Positions 1 through 7,392 are shown, counted from the first letter of the stretch. The stretch is 8,535 nt of DNA from Anaerolineales bacterium UBA4823 (GCA_002402275.1 DHFN01000264.1:1-8535); one strand, 5' to 3'. A program made the numbers and translations. Notes: generated by a model from the sequence alone, not told the origin.

Positions 1-1076
1 GCTGCTCCAGTATCTATAGTATCTAATCCGAGATCGTTACATTCCCAATTCAATCGGGCGATCACATCAAGATTATCAATACCCAGATTTGGTCCCATCA
101 ATCCAACGGTCTCATATTCTAAAGGAGAAACAATCGTTTTCCCATCCTCATCAGCATATACATTTGAGCATTGAATGATACAACCTGGCATGCAGGCATG
201 GGATGTACGGGATTCTCCATCTCGTTTAATCAACCTCTCCCGCATTGTCTCGCCGCGCATATTTTCTAAACCCTCAAATTGTCCACTGGAGAAATTGCGG
301 GTGGGCATTCCGCCAAAGCCATTTGACATTCCTGGCATGGCGTTGGTACCAAAGTCATGATAAATTTTTGTTTGAGGATGATCCTTTAGAGTCTGGTTGT
401 AAAGTTTTTGTGCCTTTTTATATCTTTCGGGATCAACGATATCAGGTTTTTCACCTTGTACTGTGTCAATTACAATGGCTTTGATCTTTTTTGTGCCCAT
501 CACCGCACCCAATCCACCCCGGGCAGCAATCCGGGAAGGGGTTTGATCTTTATCTATATTGAGGATACCAGCCGCAAGGTATTGTCGTTCCCCTGAAGGT
601 CCAATGAGAGCTAATGCCACATCCTTCCCATATCTCTTCAATAATGCCTCGGCACTTTGATAAGCTCCTAACCCTACCAGATCGTTGGCAGATTCAAATT
701 TTACCCCATCTTTACTCAAAAAAATTACCTTCCATTCCCCATCCTGCTTAGGCTGGTCATCCAGAAGTAATGCTTTTATGCCTAAGTAGACCAGGTGTAA
801 AGCGGTTGTGCCCCCAGCATTGGCTTCCTTAATTCCGCCTGTTAATGGACTTTTTCCCCCAAATGAAATTCTATCGCAACTGGATAATCTATGACCCACT
901 AAAAGACCGGGAGCCAGGATAAGTTTGTTGAATGAACCAAGTGGATCGCAATCTGGTTTAACTTCGTCCAGTAATATTCTTGCCACAAGACCGCGACCTC
1001 CTAACCTCTCCCAGGACTTTGGAGGTTCTTCGATTTGAAAAGTGTTATTTCGGGTATTAATCCGCCAAACCTGCAT
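1..1076 (-). CDS. Aldehyde:ferredoxin oxidoreductase family protein, N-terminal part (cut by left window edge)
   Basis: AOR-family enzymes oxidise aldehydes to carboxylic acids at a tungsten (or molybdenum) bis-pterin centre and pass electrons through a 4Fe-4S cluster to ferredoxin in the cytoplasm. The frame is open from an ATG at 1076 to the window edge, giving 358 residues of a family usually about 600 long; the end of the C-terminal domain is missing. Seen: GGRGLVARIL (26-35), GGKSPLTGG (73-81) followed by NAGG (86-89), RGGLGAVMGTKKIKAI (186-201), MPTRNFSSGQFEG (257-269) and EYETVG (320-325). These are hallmark stretches of the AOR N-terminal and first C-terminal domains. The putative cluster cysteines are Cys295, Cys299 and Cys303, spaced CX3CX3C rather than the classical CX2CX3C. 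The pterin-binding DXXGLD motif reads NDLGLD (347-352). The start is supported by AGGAG at 1083-1087, 6 bases upstream. The N-terminus is shorter than in the other AOR of this window. The gene lies 58 bases after the GabT-like gene and is probably cotranscribed with it. Family is sure; the substrate is not known. Confidence 0.92.
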   Translation of the reverse strand, partial: MQVWRINTRNNTFQIEEPPKSWERLGGRGLVARILLDEVKPDCDPLGSFNKLILAPGLLVGHRLSSCDRISFGGKSPLTGGIKEANAGGTTALHLVYLGIKALLLDDQPKQDGEWKVIFLSKDGVKFESANDLVGLGAYQSAEALLKRYGKDVALALIGPSGERQYLAAGILNIDKDQTPSRIAARGGLGAVMGTKKIKAIVIDTVQGEKPDIVDPERYKKAQKLYNQTLKDHPQTKIYHDFGTNAMPGMSNGFGGMPTRNFSSGQFEGLENMRGETMRERLIKRDGESRTSHACMPGCIIQCSNVYADEDGKTIVSPLEYETVGLMGPNLGIDNLDVIARLNWECNDLGLDTIDTGA

Positions 1077-1134
1077 GAAATGCTCCTGAAGAAATTGAAA
1101 AAAGTTTTCTTTTTTATTTTAATGAATTTGTAAT

Positions 1135-2409
1135 TTATTTAACCACAATATCGAGAGCCTGCCTGAATATCTTGAGTGCTTGATTAATCTCATCTTCATT
1201 GACAATCAGAGGAGGAATCCAGCGGATCGTGTTATCCCAGGTTCCACAGGTTAGCAATAGAAGTTTTTGATCCAGGCAGGCATGCAGAACCGCCTTTGCA
1301 GTCTTTTTATCTGGTTTCCGATTGGGTATACTAAACTCTACTCCAATCATCAAACCCAAACCTCTGACATCGCCAATTACAGGGAAATCCCGTTGAATTT
1401 GCTTCAATCCATCCATTAATTGTGCACCACGGATTTGGGCATTTTGCAGCATATTTTCTTTCTTCATGGCTTTAATGGTTGCAACAGCAGCGGCAGTTGA
1501 AACAGCATTTCCCCCGTAGGTACCACCATGGGATCCTGGTACCCATTTATCCATGATTTCTTTACGGCTGAAGACCCCAGCCAAAGGCATACCGGATGCC
1601 AATCCTTTCGCTACAGTCATGATATCCGGGAGAATTCCAAAATGCTCAAAGGAGAACCATTTTCCTGTTCTTCCAAAACCTGCCTGAATTTCATCAGTTA
1701 CTAAAAGGATGCCATATTGATCACAAACCTTGCGTAAACCCTGAATATAACTTTTAGGGGGAACAACATAACCACCCTCTCCTAATACAGGTTCAATAAA
1801 TATCGCTGCAGTTTCCTCTGGAGCAGTCTGACTGGCTAATAAGAATTCCAGCTCTTCTAAACACCATTGACTGGTTCTTTCCTCATCCCACCCATACCGA
1901 TAAGCATACGGGTAAGGAGCAACGAATACTCCAGGCATCAGGGGTTGGTATCCAGAACGATAGATTGTCTTCGATGTTGTCATGGATGATGTTGCGATTG
2001 TACGTCCATGAAAGCTTCCTTGAAACACGATGATATTGGGTCTTTTGGTTGCATGTCGAGCTAATTTCAAGGCTCCCTCAATGGCTTCGGCACCAGAATT
2101 AGTGAAAAAGAAACGGTTGATTTCCGGTGGAACAATGGTTCTTAATTCTGAAGCTAATTCCAGGATGGGTTTATGCCGCACAATATTAATTTGTCCATGG
2201 ATCAGGCTGGCTGCTTGTTTTTGGATAGCTTCCACAACTGCAGGATGGCAATGACCGGTGTTGGTCACTCCAATGCCACAAGTAAAATCCAGATAACGCT
2301 CACCATGAATGTCGTAGATCCAACAACCTGAACCATGATCGGCAATGATGTCTGTGTAAGGTACCCAAACGGGTGATAAATATTCAGTGGCTTCGTGATA
2401 AATTTCCAT
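1135..2409 (-). CDS. gabT: Class III PLP aminotransferase, GabT-like (4-aminobutyrate aminotransferase)
   Basis: Probably transfers the amino group of 4-aminobutyrate, or a related omega-amino acid, to 2-oxoglutarate, giving succinate semialdehyde and glutamate; cytoplasmic, PLP-dependent. The 424 residues are full length for the family. Seen: NSGAEAIEGALKLAR (104-118) for PLP phosphate binding, FHGRT (133-137), IEPVLGEGG (205-213), TDEIQAGFGRTGK (238-250) with the ring-nitrogen Asp239, AKGLASGMPL (267-276) with the Schiff-base Lys268, GGTYGGN (295-301) and GDVRGLGLMIGVE (346-358). From memory of E. coli GabT, its residues Arg141, Glu211, Lys268 and Arg398 line up with Arg136, Glu211, Lys268 and Arg396 here, which argues for an omega-amino carboxylate substrate. 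The region around LLLTCGTWDNTIRW also resembles GabT. The ATG has GAGG at 2417-2420, 7 bases upstream. It starts 15 bases after the preceding AOR gene ends, so the two are almost certainly in one operon. Alternatives are ornithine, beta-alanine or 5-aminovalerate aminotransferase. Confidence 0.88.
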   Translation of the reverse strand: MEIYHEATEYLSPVWVPYTDIIADHGSGCWIYDIHGERYLDFTCGIGVTNTGHCHPAVVEAIQKQAASLIHGQINIVRHKPILELASELRTIVPPEINRFFFTNSGAEAIEGALKLARHATKRPNIIVFQGSFHGRTIATSSMTTSKTIYRSGYQPLMPGVFVAPYPYAYRYGWDEERTSQWCLEELEFLLASQTAPEETAAIFIEPVLGEGGYVVPPKSYIQGLRKVCDQYGILLVTDEIQAGFGRTGKWFSFEHFGILPDIMTVAKGLASGMPLAGVFSRKEIMDKWVPGSHGGTYGGNAVSTAAAVATIKAMKKENMLQNAQIRGAQLMDGLKQIQRDFPVIGDVRGLGLMIGVEFSIPNRKPDKKTAKAVLHACLDQKLLLLTCGTWDNTIRWIPPLIVNEDEINQALKIFRQALDIVVK

Positions 2410-2424
2410 TTTTATACCTCATAA

Positions 2425-4338
2425 TTAATTGTTTAATAAATCTTTTACCCATTCAATATTCAAGTCAACAAAATTTTTATTGGTAGGTAATCCATCGTTT
2501 GTCCACCCCATCAATTGATAATATAGATCTAATGCGGTTTCAAATTCGTGTCTGTCTAATGCTATTCCCGCAGTAGGACCAGTTCCAGCCAACGGTTTAA
2601 AGAATTTGTTAGGAAGAGTATCATCTTTTCGATCAAATCCCTCCCGGGCATTAAATGCTCGCATAAGGTTAATTCGCCGTAGTCCTACTTGGATCAACTC
2701 ATCTAAGGTAACATCCCAACCAGTGATATCTCTAACCATTTCGACTGTTTCAGCAGGCCCAAATAAGCTCCAGGCTGGTCCCCACACAAATTGACATAAA
2801 TCAAGTGTGTCCATCATGCTGTAAAAAGCCTGCCCAAGATACGCAAACTTCACCTTCTCAGCATCAAGGGTTAGGGGTTCGGGTGGATTTGTCAGCCCTA
2901 TTAATGCCAAACGCTCAAGATATAAATCGGATGCAATTCCTTTCTCATACATCCAATCCATCTCGCTCGATTGATGGTCTGCTCCGAATGGATTTACGGC
3001 ATAGATAAGCCCTAAGGATCTTTTTGCTTGTGGCATATGGGCTGGCACCTCTTCATTTTTAACAGTGATCAGGCACTCTTTAGCTGATTCACCCCATTTC
3101 TGAGCAGCCCGAGATGAACCCTCCGCGAGGACAGGTCCAAGCTTACCCGTTCTTGTGACTATCTGTTTAAGCACCTCTAGCATGGCATCCACATTCCCAA
3201 ATCTGAGATCAATACCACCGGTGTCTTCTTTATCAATAATTCCTTTTTCAAAACATTCCATTGCAAAGGCAATCGTGGCGCCGCAAGTAATACTATCTAC
3301 GCCATACATATCACAAATTTGATGGGCTAAAGAAATTGCTTCGAGATTATCAATCCCACAGTAAGACCCAAAAGTACCGATGGTTTCATATTCAGTACCC
3401 CCATAACGTGGATCTGCTTTATATTTTCCCTCTTTTATTTCAACCACCCGTTTACAACGTACAGTACACGCGAAACAGGTATCTCGACCTATTAATATCG
3501 TATCTGCCAGTTTTTCTCCACTAATTGCCTCTGCTCCTTCAAATTGTCCCTCATTATAATTTCGGGTAGGCAACGTACCAAACTGATTTTGGGGAATCAC
3601 CACGCTGGCAGTCCCGTATTTAGCTATTGCATCCATATCCGGGTTCGTGGGAATCCATTTTGCACCGGTCTTATTCAGGGCTGTTAATGCTTTTGGATCA
3701 TAAATTGTGGGGTGAGTTCTTCCACGAACGACAATCGCTTTTAATTTCTTGGATGCCATAACCAAACCCATGCCGGTTCGTCCATTGGCACGATTCGCCA
3801 TATTCATAATGGCAGAAAAACGAACTCCTACTTCTGCAGCCGGTCCGATCTGCATTACCTGGGCATTTTCATCACCGACCTCATGTTTTAATAATTGATC
3901 TACTTCTCCAGTTACTTTACCCATTAAGTGAGAAGCATCCCGTAATTCCACATTTCCATTTACAATAGATAGATATACCCAATCAGGTGATTTCCCATGA
4001 AAAACGATTCCGTCATAACCCGTAAATTTAAATTCAGCTGGGAAGAAACCCCCAGCCTGTGAATCACCAATAGCACCTGACATTGGAGATTTCGCATTGA
4101 CGTTAATGCGGCTCAATCCAGCAATAGGTGCTCCGGTTACTATACTTGGAAACACTGTGAGTAAATTATCTGCGCCCAATGGATCAGCTGATTTTGGCAC
4201 CAGCTTCAAAATATAATAGACCCCCATAGCACTACCGCCCATATAAGTCCGGTAAAAAGACTCTGGCGGTGTTTCATATTCTATCTGTCCATTGGTCAAA
4301 TTTACATGAATTATTTTTCCATGATAACCAAAAGGCAT
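2425..4338 (-). CDS. Aldehyde:ferredoxin oxidoreductase family protein, complete
   Basis: Predicted tungsten- or molybdopterin-dependent aldehyde oxidoreductase that reduces ferredoxin. The 637 residues are close to the usual family length of about 600-620. Seen: GGSAMGVYY (34-42), NAKSPMSGAIGDSQAGG (81-97), RTGMGLVMASKKLKAI (187-202) and LPTRNYNEGQFEG (256-268). The 4Fe-4S motif is the classical CX2CX3C at Cys288, Cys291 and Cys295. The fourth ligand is probably Cys515 in DTLDLC (510-515), in the place of the DXXGLC motif of Pyrococcus furiosus AOR. Pterin-binding DMYGVD is at 343-348. EYETIG (316-321) and His455 in FGADH (451-455) sit where the catalytic Glu313 and His448 of P. furiosus AOR are expected, so the enzyme looks intact. 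The start is firm: a perfect AGGAGG at 4344-4349 lies 5 bases before the ATG. A 147-base gap holding an inverted repeat separates it from the permease; the GabT-like gene follows after 15 bases, so the aminotransferase product, an aldehyde, is a natural candidate substrate. Family certain, substrate inferred. Confidence 0.95.
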   Translation of the reverse strand: MPFGYHGKIIHVNLTNGQIEYETPPESFYRTYMGGSAMGVYYILKLVPKSADPLGADNLLTVFPSIVTGAPIAGLSRINVNAKSPMSGAIGDSQAGGFFPAEFKFTGYDGIVFHGKSPDWVYLSIVNGNVELRDASHLMGKVTGEVDQLLKHEVGDENAQVMQIGPAAEVGVRFSAIMNMANRANGRTGMGLVMASKKLKAIVVRGRTHPTIYDPKALTALNKTGAKWIPTNPDMDAIAKYGTASVVIPQNQFGTLPTRNYNEGQFEGAEAISGEKLADTILIGRDTCFACTVRCKRVVEIKEGKYKADPRYGGTEYETIGTFGSYCGIDNLEAISLAHQICDMYGVDSITCGATIAFAMECFEKGIIDKEDTGGIDLRFGNVDAMLEVLKQIVTRTGKLGPVLAEGSSRAAQKWGESAKECLITVKNEEVPAHMPQAKRSLGLIYAVNPFGADHQSSEMDWMYEKGIASDLYLERLALIGLTNPPEPLTLDAEKVKFAYLGQAFYSMMDTLDLCQFVWGPAWSLFGPAETVEMVRDITGWDVTLDELIQVGLRRINLMRAFNAREGFDRKDDTLPNKFFKPLAGTGPTAGIALDRHEFETALDLYYQLMGWTNDGLPTNKNFVDLNIEWVKDLLNN

Positions 4339-4364
4339 TCGTACCTCCTGTTAATGAAATTGAG

Positions 4365-4469
4365 TTATCCAAAAAGTAATAAACGTCATATAGAACGAAG
4401 CGAGAAATCTACATTAGTTATGAGAAGACTCTTCGCTTCGCTCGAGATGATAACCCTTTTTTGGGATAA
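4365..4469. repeat. Two-tier imperfect inverted repeat between permease and AOR genes
   Basis: Two nested sets of arms fill most of the gap. The inner arms are 4385-4410 and 4426-4451: 19 of 26 positions pair, around a perfect 8-base core CGAAGCGA (4396-4403) / TCGCTTCG (4433-4440), with a 15-base loop. The outer arms TTATCC-AAAAAG (4365-4376) and its near-complement at 4456-4469 pair apart from two one-base gaps. Short unequal unpaired segments lie between the tiers. Sequences of the kind 'GTCATTCTGAGCGAAGCGAAGAATCT' are, to my knowledge, dispersed in many copies in various environmental bacterial genomes, and the inner arms look like a decayed copy. As RNA on the minus strand the element would form a long hairpin just after the permease stop, with a T-run in the distal outer arm, so it might also slow or end transcription before the AOR gene. 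Confidence 0.65.
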
Positions 4470-4485
4470 TTGCTAATAGCTGTAG

Positions 4486-6096
4486 TTAAGCCTCCTCTGG
4501 TGGTGCTACGTAAGGATCAACATCCGGTATACCCGGTTTCACCCATTTTATAATAGGGAAGTAGAGTATTGCACCAATCGCCAGAGCATAAAGAGCCCAA
4601 GAAATTGTCTCCATTCCACTATCCAAATAGTTAAAAACAATCGCCAGGACGACCACAGCGGTCATTAATAAGGTGATCAATGCTAAACCAAACCAACCAC
4701 CAGGCACTTTCTTCCGTGGGCGATCGGGTATTTTAAACCGCAATACCCACATGGCAAAGAAACAACCTAAGAGAACGAGCATATTCAAGAACACGTCAAT
4801 CACAACCAGGGTTTGGAATGCTTGTAAAGTGAAAATTGAATAAATCACACCACAAACCAGGATTGAAACCCACGGAGTTCCATATTTTGGATGTACCTTG
4901 ACTAAAAACTTGGGCATCATTCCATCTTCTGCAAGTGCGAAGGGTAAACGGGTTCCTCCAAGACCATTCCCGATAAAGAGCCCGATCATACTTAAGACAG
5001 CTGATAGCGAAACTAAAATACCTAATGTTATTGCCAGAAGCCCATTAGTTTGTCCGGTATATTTATCGGCTATGACATGAGCGATATCAGGGAATTCCCA
5101 GCCTACTGAACTGGTTGGTTCGACACCCCAGGATTGGAGTCTATTTGTCCATTCATCCAATTGCTCTGGAGTGGCATCTTCTCCGGCAAAATCAGCTACG
5201 ATGCCAGCTTCTTCATCAGATGCTTCTAATCCCCAGAGCTGGTATTTACCCTCCTCGCCAGCTCCTCCGTATAATCCTGCCACTGTTGGAATACTGTAAG
5301 ACGCAATCGCTGCGATCAAAACAAGTACCATAGCTAGTGGATAAGTCCGTTTAGGATTGACCACTTCATCCCCTGCTGCAGTCGGTAATTCCCATCCCAT
5401 GAAATTCCACATGGCAATATATATACCGGTTCCTAAAGCAGGAATAAGGGTATTAAAACTAACCGGTTCGCCGGTAGCCAGGAATGGTAGTTGAATTGTT
5501 GAGCCACTCTTGATCCAGGAGAGAATACCGACAATGGACATAAGGACGAGTGGAATAATCATCAAAATTCCTAACCAATCCGTAAATAAGCCTGATAAGC
5601 GTGCTCCATGGATGTTCAATATTGAAATTAACCAAATTAACACTAAAGCAACCAGCCAGGAGAGCAACCAGGCTGGCAGCTCAACGCCATTAATCGTGGC
5701 ACCGTTGCGTAATGGTGGGATAAAATAACCAAGATAATAGGCAGCCCAAACGGGGTATATAGAAACATCCACCCAGGATACTACCCAGTTTGCCCAACCA
5801 GCCATAAAACCAGCAAACCTGCCAAATGCTTGTTTTATCCAATGGTAATAACCGCCTTCTGCTGGCATTAAGGACTGCATCTCCCGCACCATCAGCATAT
5901 TTGGAATACTGAAGACGAGTGGAGTGATAAAAAAAAGCAAAAGTGCCAGTCCTGGTCCGGATAAGCTGACCATGGGCTCGGCGCCGAAAGCACCGCCGCA
6001 AACCGTAAAGTACATCAGGCCAAATAAAGGTAATAAGGTTAATTCTCGTTTGAGTTTTTTCTTTTCAGATTGAGTCAAAACAGCTGCTTCTGCCAT
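4486..6096 (-). CDS. APC-superfamily amino acid/polyamine permease
   Basis: Predicted inner-membrane importer or exchanger with about 12 membrane segments (LeuT-like fold), 536 residues. Seen: GGAFGAEPMVSLSGPG (34-48 region), the broken first helix that holds substrate in this superfamily; PAEGGYYHWIKQAFG (78-92), typical of the amino acid/polyamine branch; WNFMGWELPTAAGDEVVNP (230-248) for helix 6 and the loop after it; and GTRLPFALAEDGMMP (381-395). Hydrophobic segments lie near 22-45, 48-70, 96-125, 142-162, 172-195, 214-235, 253-276, 350-377, 406-424, 427-452, 467-489 and 497-517. A long acidic loop (277-349) between segments 7 and 8 should face outside. The ATG at 6096 is chosen over TTG at 6111 and ATG at 6102 because AGGAG at 6104-6108 is 7 bases from it, whereas it lies within or against the other two. 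The gene is 38 bases downstream of the saccharopine-dehydrogenase-like gene. Neighbouring amine catabolic genes suggest uptake of a diamine or omega-amino acid; the sequence alone does not fix the substrate. Confidence 0.9.
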   Translation of the reverse strand: MAEAAVLTQSEKKKLKRELTLLPLFGLMYFTVCGGAFGAEPMVSLSGPGLALLLFFITPLVFSIPNMLMVREMQSLMPAEGGYYHWIKQAFGRFAGFMAGWANWVVSWVDVSIYPVWAAYYLGYFIPPLRNGATINGVELPAWLLSWLVALVLIWLISILNIHGARLSGLFTDWLGILMIIPLVLMSIVGILSWIKSGSTIQLPFLATGEPVSFNTLIPALGTGIYIAMWNFMGWELPTAAGDEVVNPKRTYPLAMVLVLIAAIASYSIPTVAGLYGGAGEEGKYQLWGLEASDEEAGIVADFAGEDATPEQLDEWTNRLQSWGVEPTSSVGWEFPDIAHVIADKYTGQTNGLLAITLGILVSLSAVLSMIGLFIGNGLGGTRLPFALAEDGMMPKFLVKVHPKYGTPWVSILVCGVIYSIFTLQAFQTLVVIDVFLNMLVLLGCFFAMWVLRFKIPDRPRKKVPGGWFGLALITLLMTAVVVLAIVFNYLDSGMETISWALYALAIGAILYFPIIKWVKPGIPDVDPYVAPPEEA

Positions 6097-6103
6097 AATC
6101 ATT

Positions 6104-6108
6104 CTCCT
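6104..6108 (-). promoter_or_regulatory. Ribosome binding site that decides the permease start
   Basis: On the minus strand this reads AGGAG, followed by AATGATT and then the ATG at 6096, a spacing of 7 bases. The alternative ATG at 6102 would be only 1 base away from the AGGAG, and the TTG at 6111 lies upstream of it, so the start at 6096 is the only well-placed one. Confidence 0.75.
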
Positions 6109-6134
6109 CAATAAGACTTAAATTTTCAAAGTTA

Positions 6135-7343
6135 TTATTTTATCGGTTTTATTCCATACGGGAATCCATAATCAGCCATTTTATTCATAAAAGGCAGCGC
6201 ATCAAAGGCTTCCGGTCCTAAGACGCCTCTCCCTTTCCAAATGCCATGCTCCAATAAATCCATCCCAATAACTGGGTTGAAAGCTGTTTGGGCAACTACT
6301 GCTTGACATCCAAGACGTTTCATACACTCTTTGTTATCAGCTACTTGATATATATATACTTCCTTTTCTTTTCCGTCTTTTTTACCTTTTACCCATGTTC
6401 CCGCACAAGTTTTCCCAAACATGCGATCTCCCAGATGTGCTGGATCAGGCAAACAGGCAGCAACCACATCTCGTGGAGCAACCCATACATCTTTTACTTT
6501 GATAGGTTCTTTATTATCCAATCCAAGCATGTGTAAGGTTTTTAAAACGCCGATGAACTGATCTCCAAGGGCATATTTAAAAGTAACTCGTTTACAATTT
6601 AAAAACCGGGGGACAAGGAGTACTTCCTCATGTTCAACATTGATACATTCTAACTTTCCAATCCCTTCTGGAAATTCAAATATCTCTGGTTCAGAGAATG
6701 GTGGCGTCGTATACCATCCTTTTTCTTTTTCCCAAATCACAGGTGGATTCAGACATTCTTCTATTGTTGTCCAGATAGAGAAATTGGGGGCAAATTCATA
6801 TCCTCGGACCTCGAGGTTGGCACCATCCCGAACACCGATTTCTTCAATTTCATCAAAGAGATGATCAGCGGCATAACGGGCAAAGACATCAGCCATTCCT
6901 GGTTCAACGCCAAGCCCTACCAAAGCTAGAATGCCTTTATCTTCCCATTTTTTTGCTCGTTCAAATTGATAATCACCTAGTTTGATACCGCACTGTTCAT
7001 AAGGTTTTACGGGATTAGGCTCAGAAAGAGTCATTGCCATGTCCATATAGTTACAGCCCACGTTATAAGCTGCTTCAAAAATCGGGACATTAAAGGACGG
7101 ATCACAGGCATTCATGATCAAATCAACTTCATACTTCTTTGCCAGTGATTCGATTAGATCCTGTTTATGTGCATCGATCCATTCAATTGGAAAACGCTTA
7201 GGATCACCAATTTTTTCCTGAACCTCTTTAATACGATCACGATTGTAGTCAGTAAGAACCATCTTTTCGATCCAAGGGCGATCTTTTGCAATCATAGCAA
7301 TAGCTTCCCCTACGCCGCCTGTACCAACGAGTAACACTTTCAT
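6135..7343 (-). CDS. Saccharopine dehydrogenase-like NAD(P)-dependent oxidoreductase
   Basis: Member of the saccharopine dehydrogenase / lysine 6-dehydrogenase / carboxynorspermidine synthase superfamily; these cytoplasmic enzymes make or split C-N bonds between an amine and an aldehyde or keto acid, or oxidise an amine, using NAD(P). The 402 residues match the usual length of about 400. Seen: a Rossmann fold with VGTGGVGEA (6-14) and Asp32 at the end of the second strand (LTDYNRDR), which favours NAD over NADP; NACDPSFNVPIFEAA (78-92) followed by CNYMDMA (97-103); and GLGVEPGMADVFARYAAD (143-160), matching the 'G-F-D-P-G' region of the family that begins the catalytic domain. The C-terminal stretch GRGVLGPEAFDALPF (371-385) is also family-like. 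GAGG at 7350-7353 lies 6 bases before the ATG. It follows the Lrp gene by 48 bases and precedes the permease by 38. Possible reactions include lysine or diamine oxidation and formation of a secondary polyamine; I cannot choose among them. Confidence 0.82.
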   Translation of the reverse strand: MKVLLVGTGGVGEAIAMIAKDRPWIEKMVLTDYNRDRIKEVQEKIGDPKRFPIEWIDAHKQDLIESLAKKYEVDLIMNACDPSFNVPIFEAAYNVGCNYMDMAMTLSEPNPVKPYEQCGIKLGDYQFERAKKWEDKGILALVGLGVEPGMADVFARYAADHLFDEIEEIGVRDGANLEVRGYEFAPNFSIWTTIEECLNPPVIWEKEKGWYTTPPFSEPEIFEFPEGIGKLECINVEHEEVLLVPRFLNCKRVTFKYALGDQFIGVLKTLHMLGLDNKEPIKVKDVWVAPRDVVAACLPDPAHLGDRMFGKTCAGTWVKGKKDGKEKEVYIYQVADNKECMKRLGCQAVVAQTAFNPVIGMDLLEHGIWKGRGVLGPEAFDALPFMNKMADYGFPYGIKPIK

Positions 7344-7374
7344 TTTTCACCTCTATCGAAATAATATAGAAACC

Positions 7375-7392
7375 GGATTTCCCGGGGATTCC
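7375..7392. promoter_or_regulatory. 18-bp imperfect dyad before the saccharopine-dehydrogenase-like gene
   Basis: The halves GGATTTCCC and GGGGATTCC pair at 7 of 9 positions without a loop. The dyad touches the Lrp gene's stop codon and lies 31 bases before the next start codon. It is GC-rich beside AT-rich flanks, and TATATT/TATTAT sequences follow it on the minus strand. It could be an operator or chance; there is no T-run after it, so a terminator is unlikely. Confidence 0.3.

Noticed and set aside
175..596. Overlapping short plus-strand open frames at the left end
   Set aside because: All lie opposite the partial AOR gene, whose minus-strand frame encodes continuous family motifs.
1098..1115. 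A/T hairpin (AAAAAAG-AAAA-CTTTTTT on the minus strand) between the GabT-like gene and the second AOR gene
   Set aside because: A 7-bp stem with six A-T pairs is weak and lacks the GC-rich stem of a terminator; it probably reflects the AT-rich gap.
4454..4465. CCC-TTTTTT-GGG as a small independent terminator hairpin
   Set aside because: The stem is only 3-4 bp; the T-run is better explained as part of the outer arm of the larger inverted repeat.
5690..6001. Second minus-strand open frame of 103 codons inside the permease gene
   Set aside because: It overlaps the permease in another frame; the permease frame carries clear APC motifs throughout, so this is a shadow.
6097..6111. A 541-residue version of the permease starting at TTG 6111
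   Set aside because: The added codons are the ribosome binding site itself (AGGAG at 6104-6108); the ATG at 6096 has correct spacing.
6288..6536. Plus-strand open frame of 82 codons with hydrophobic, aromatic-rich stretches
   Set aside because: It lies wholly opposite the saccharopine-dehydrogenase-like gene, has no ribosome binding site that I can see, and its composition is what the antisense of a Lys-rich coding region gives.
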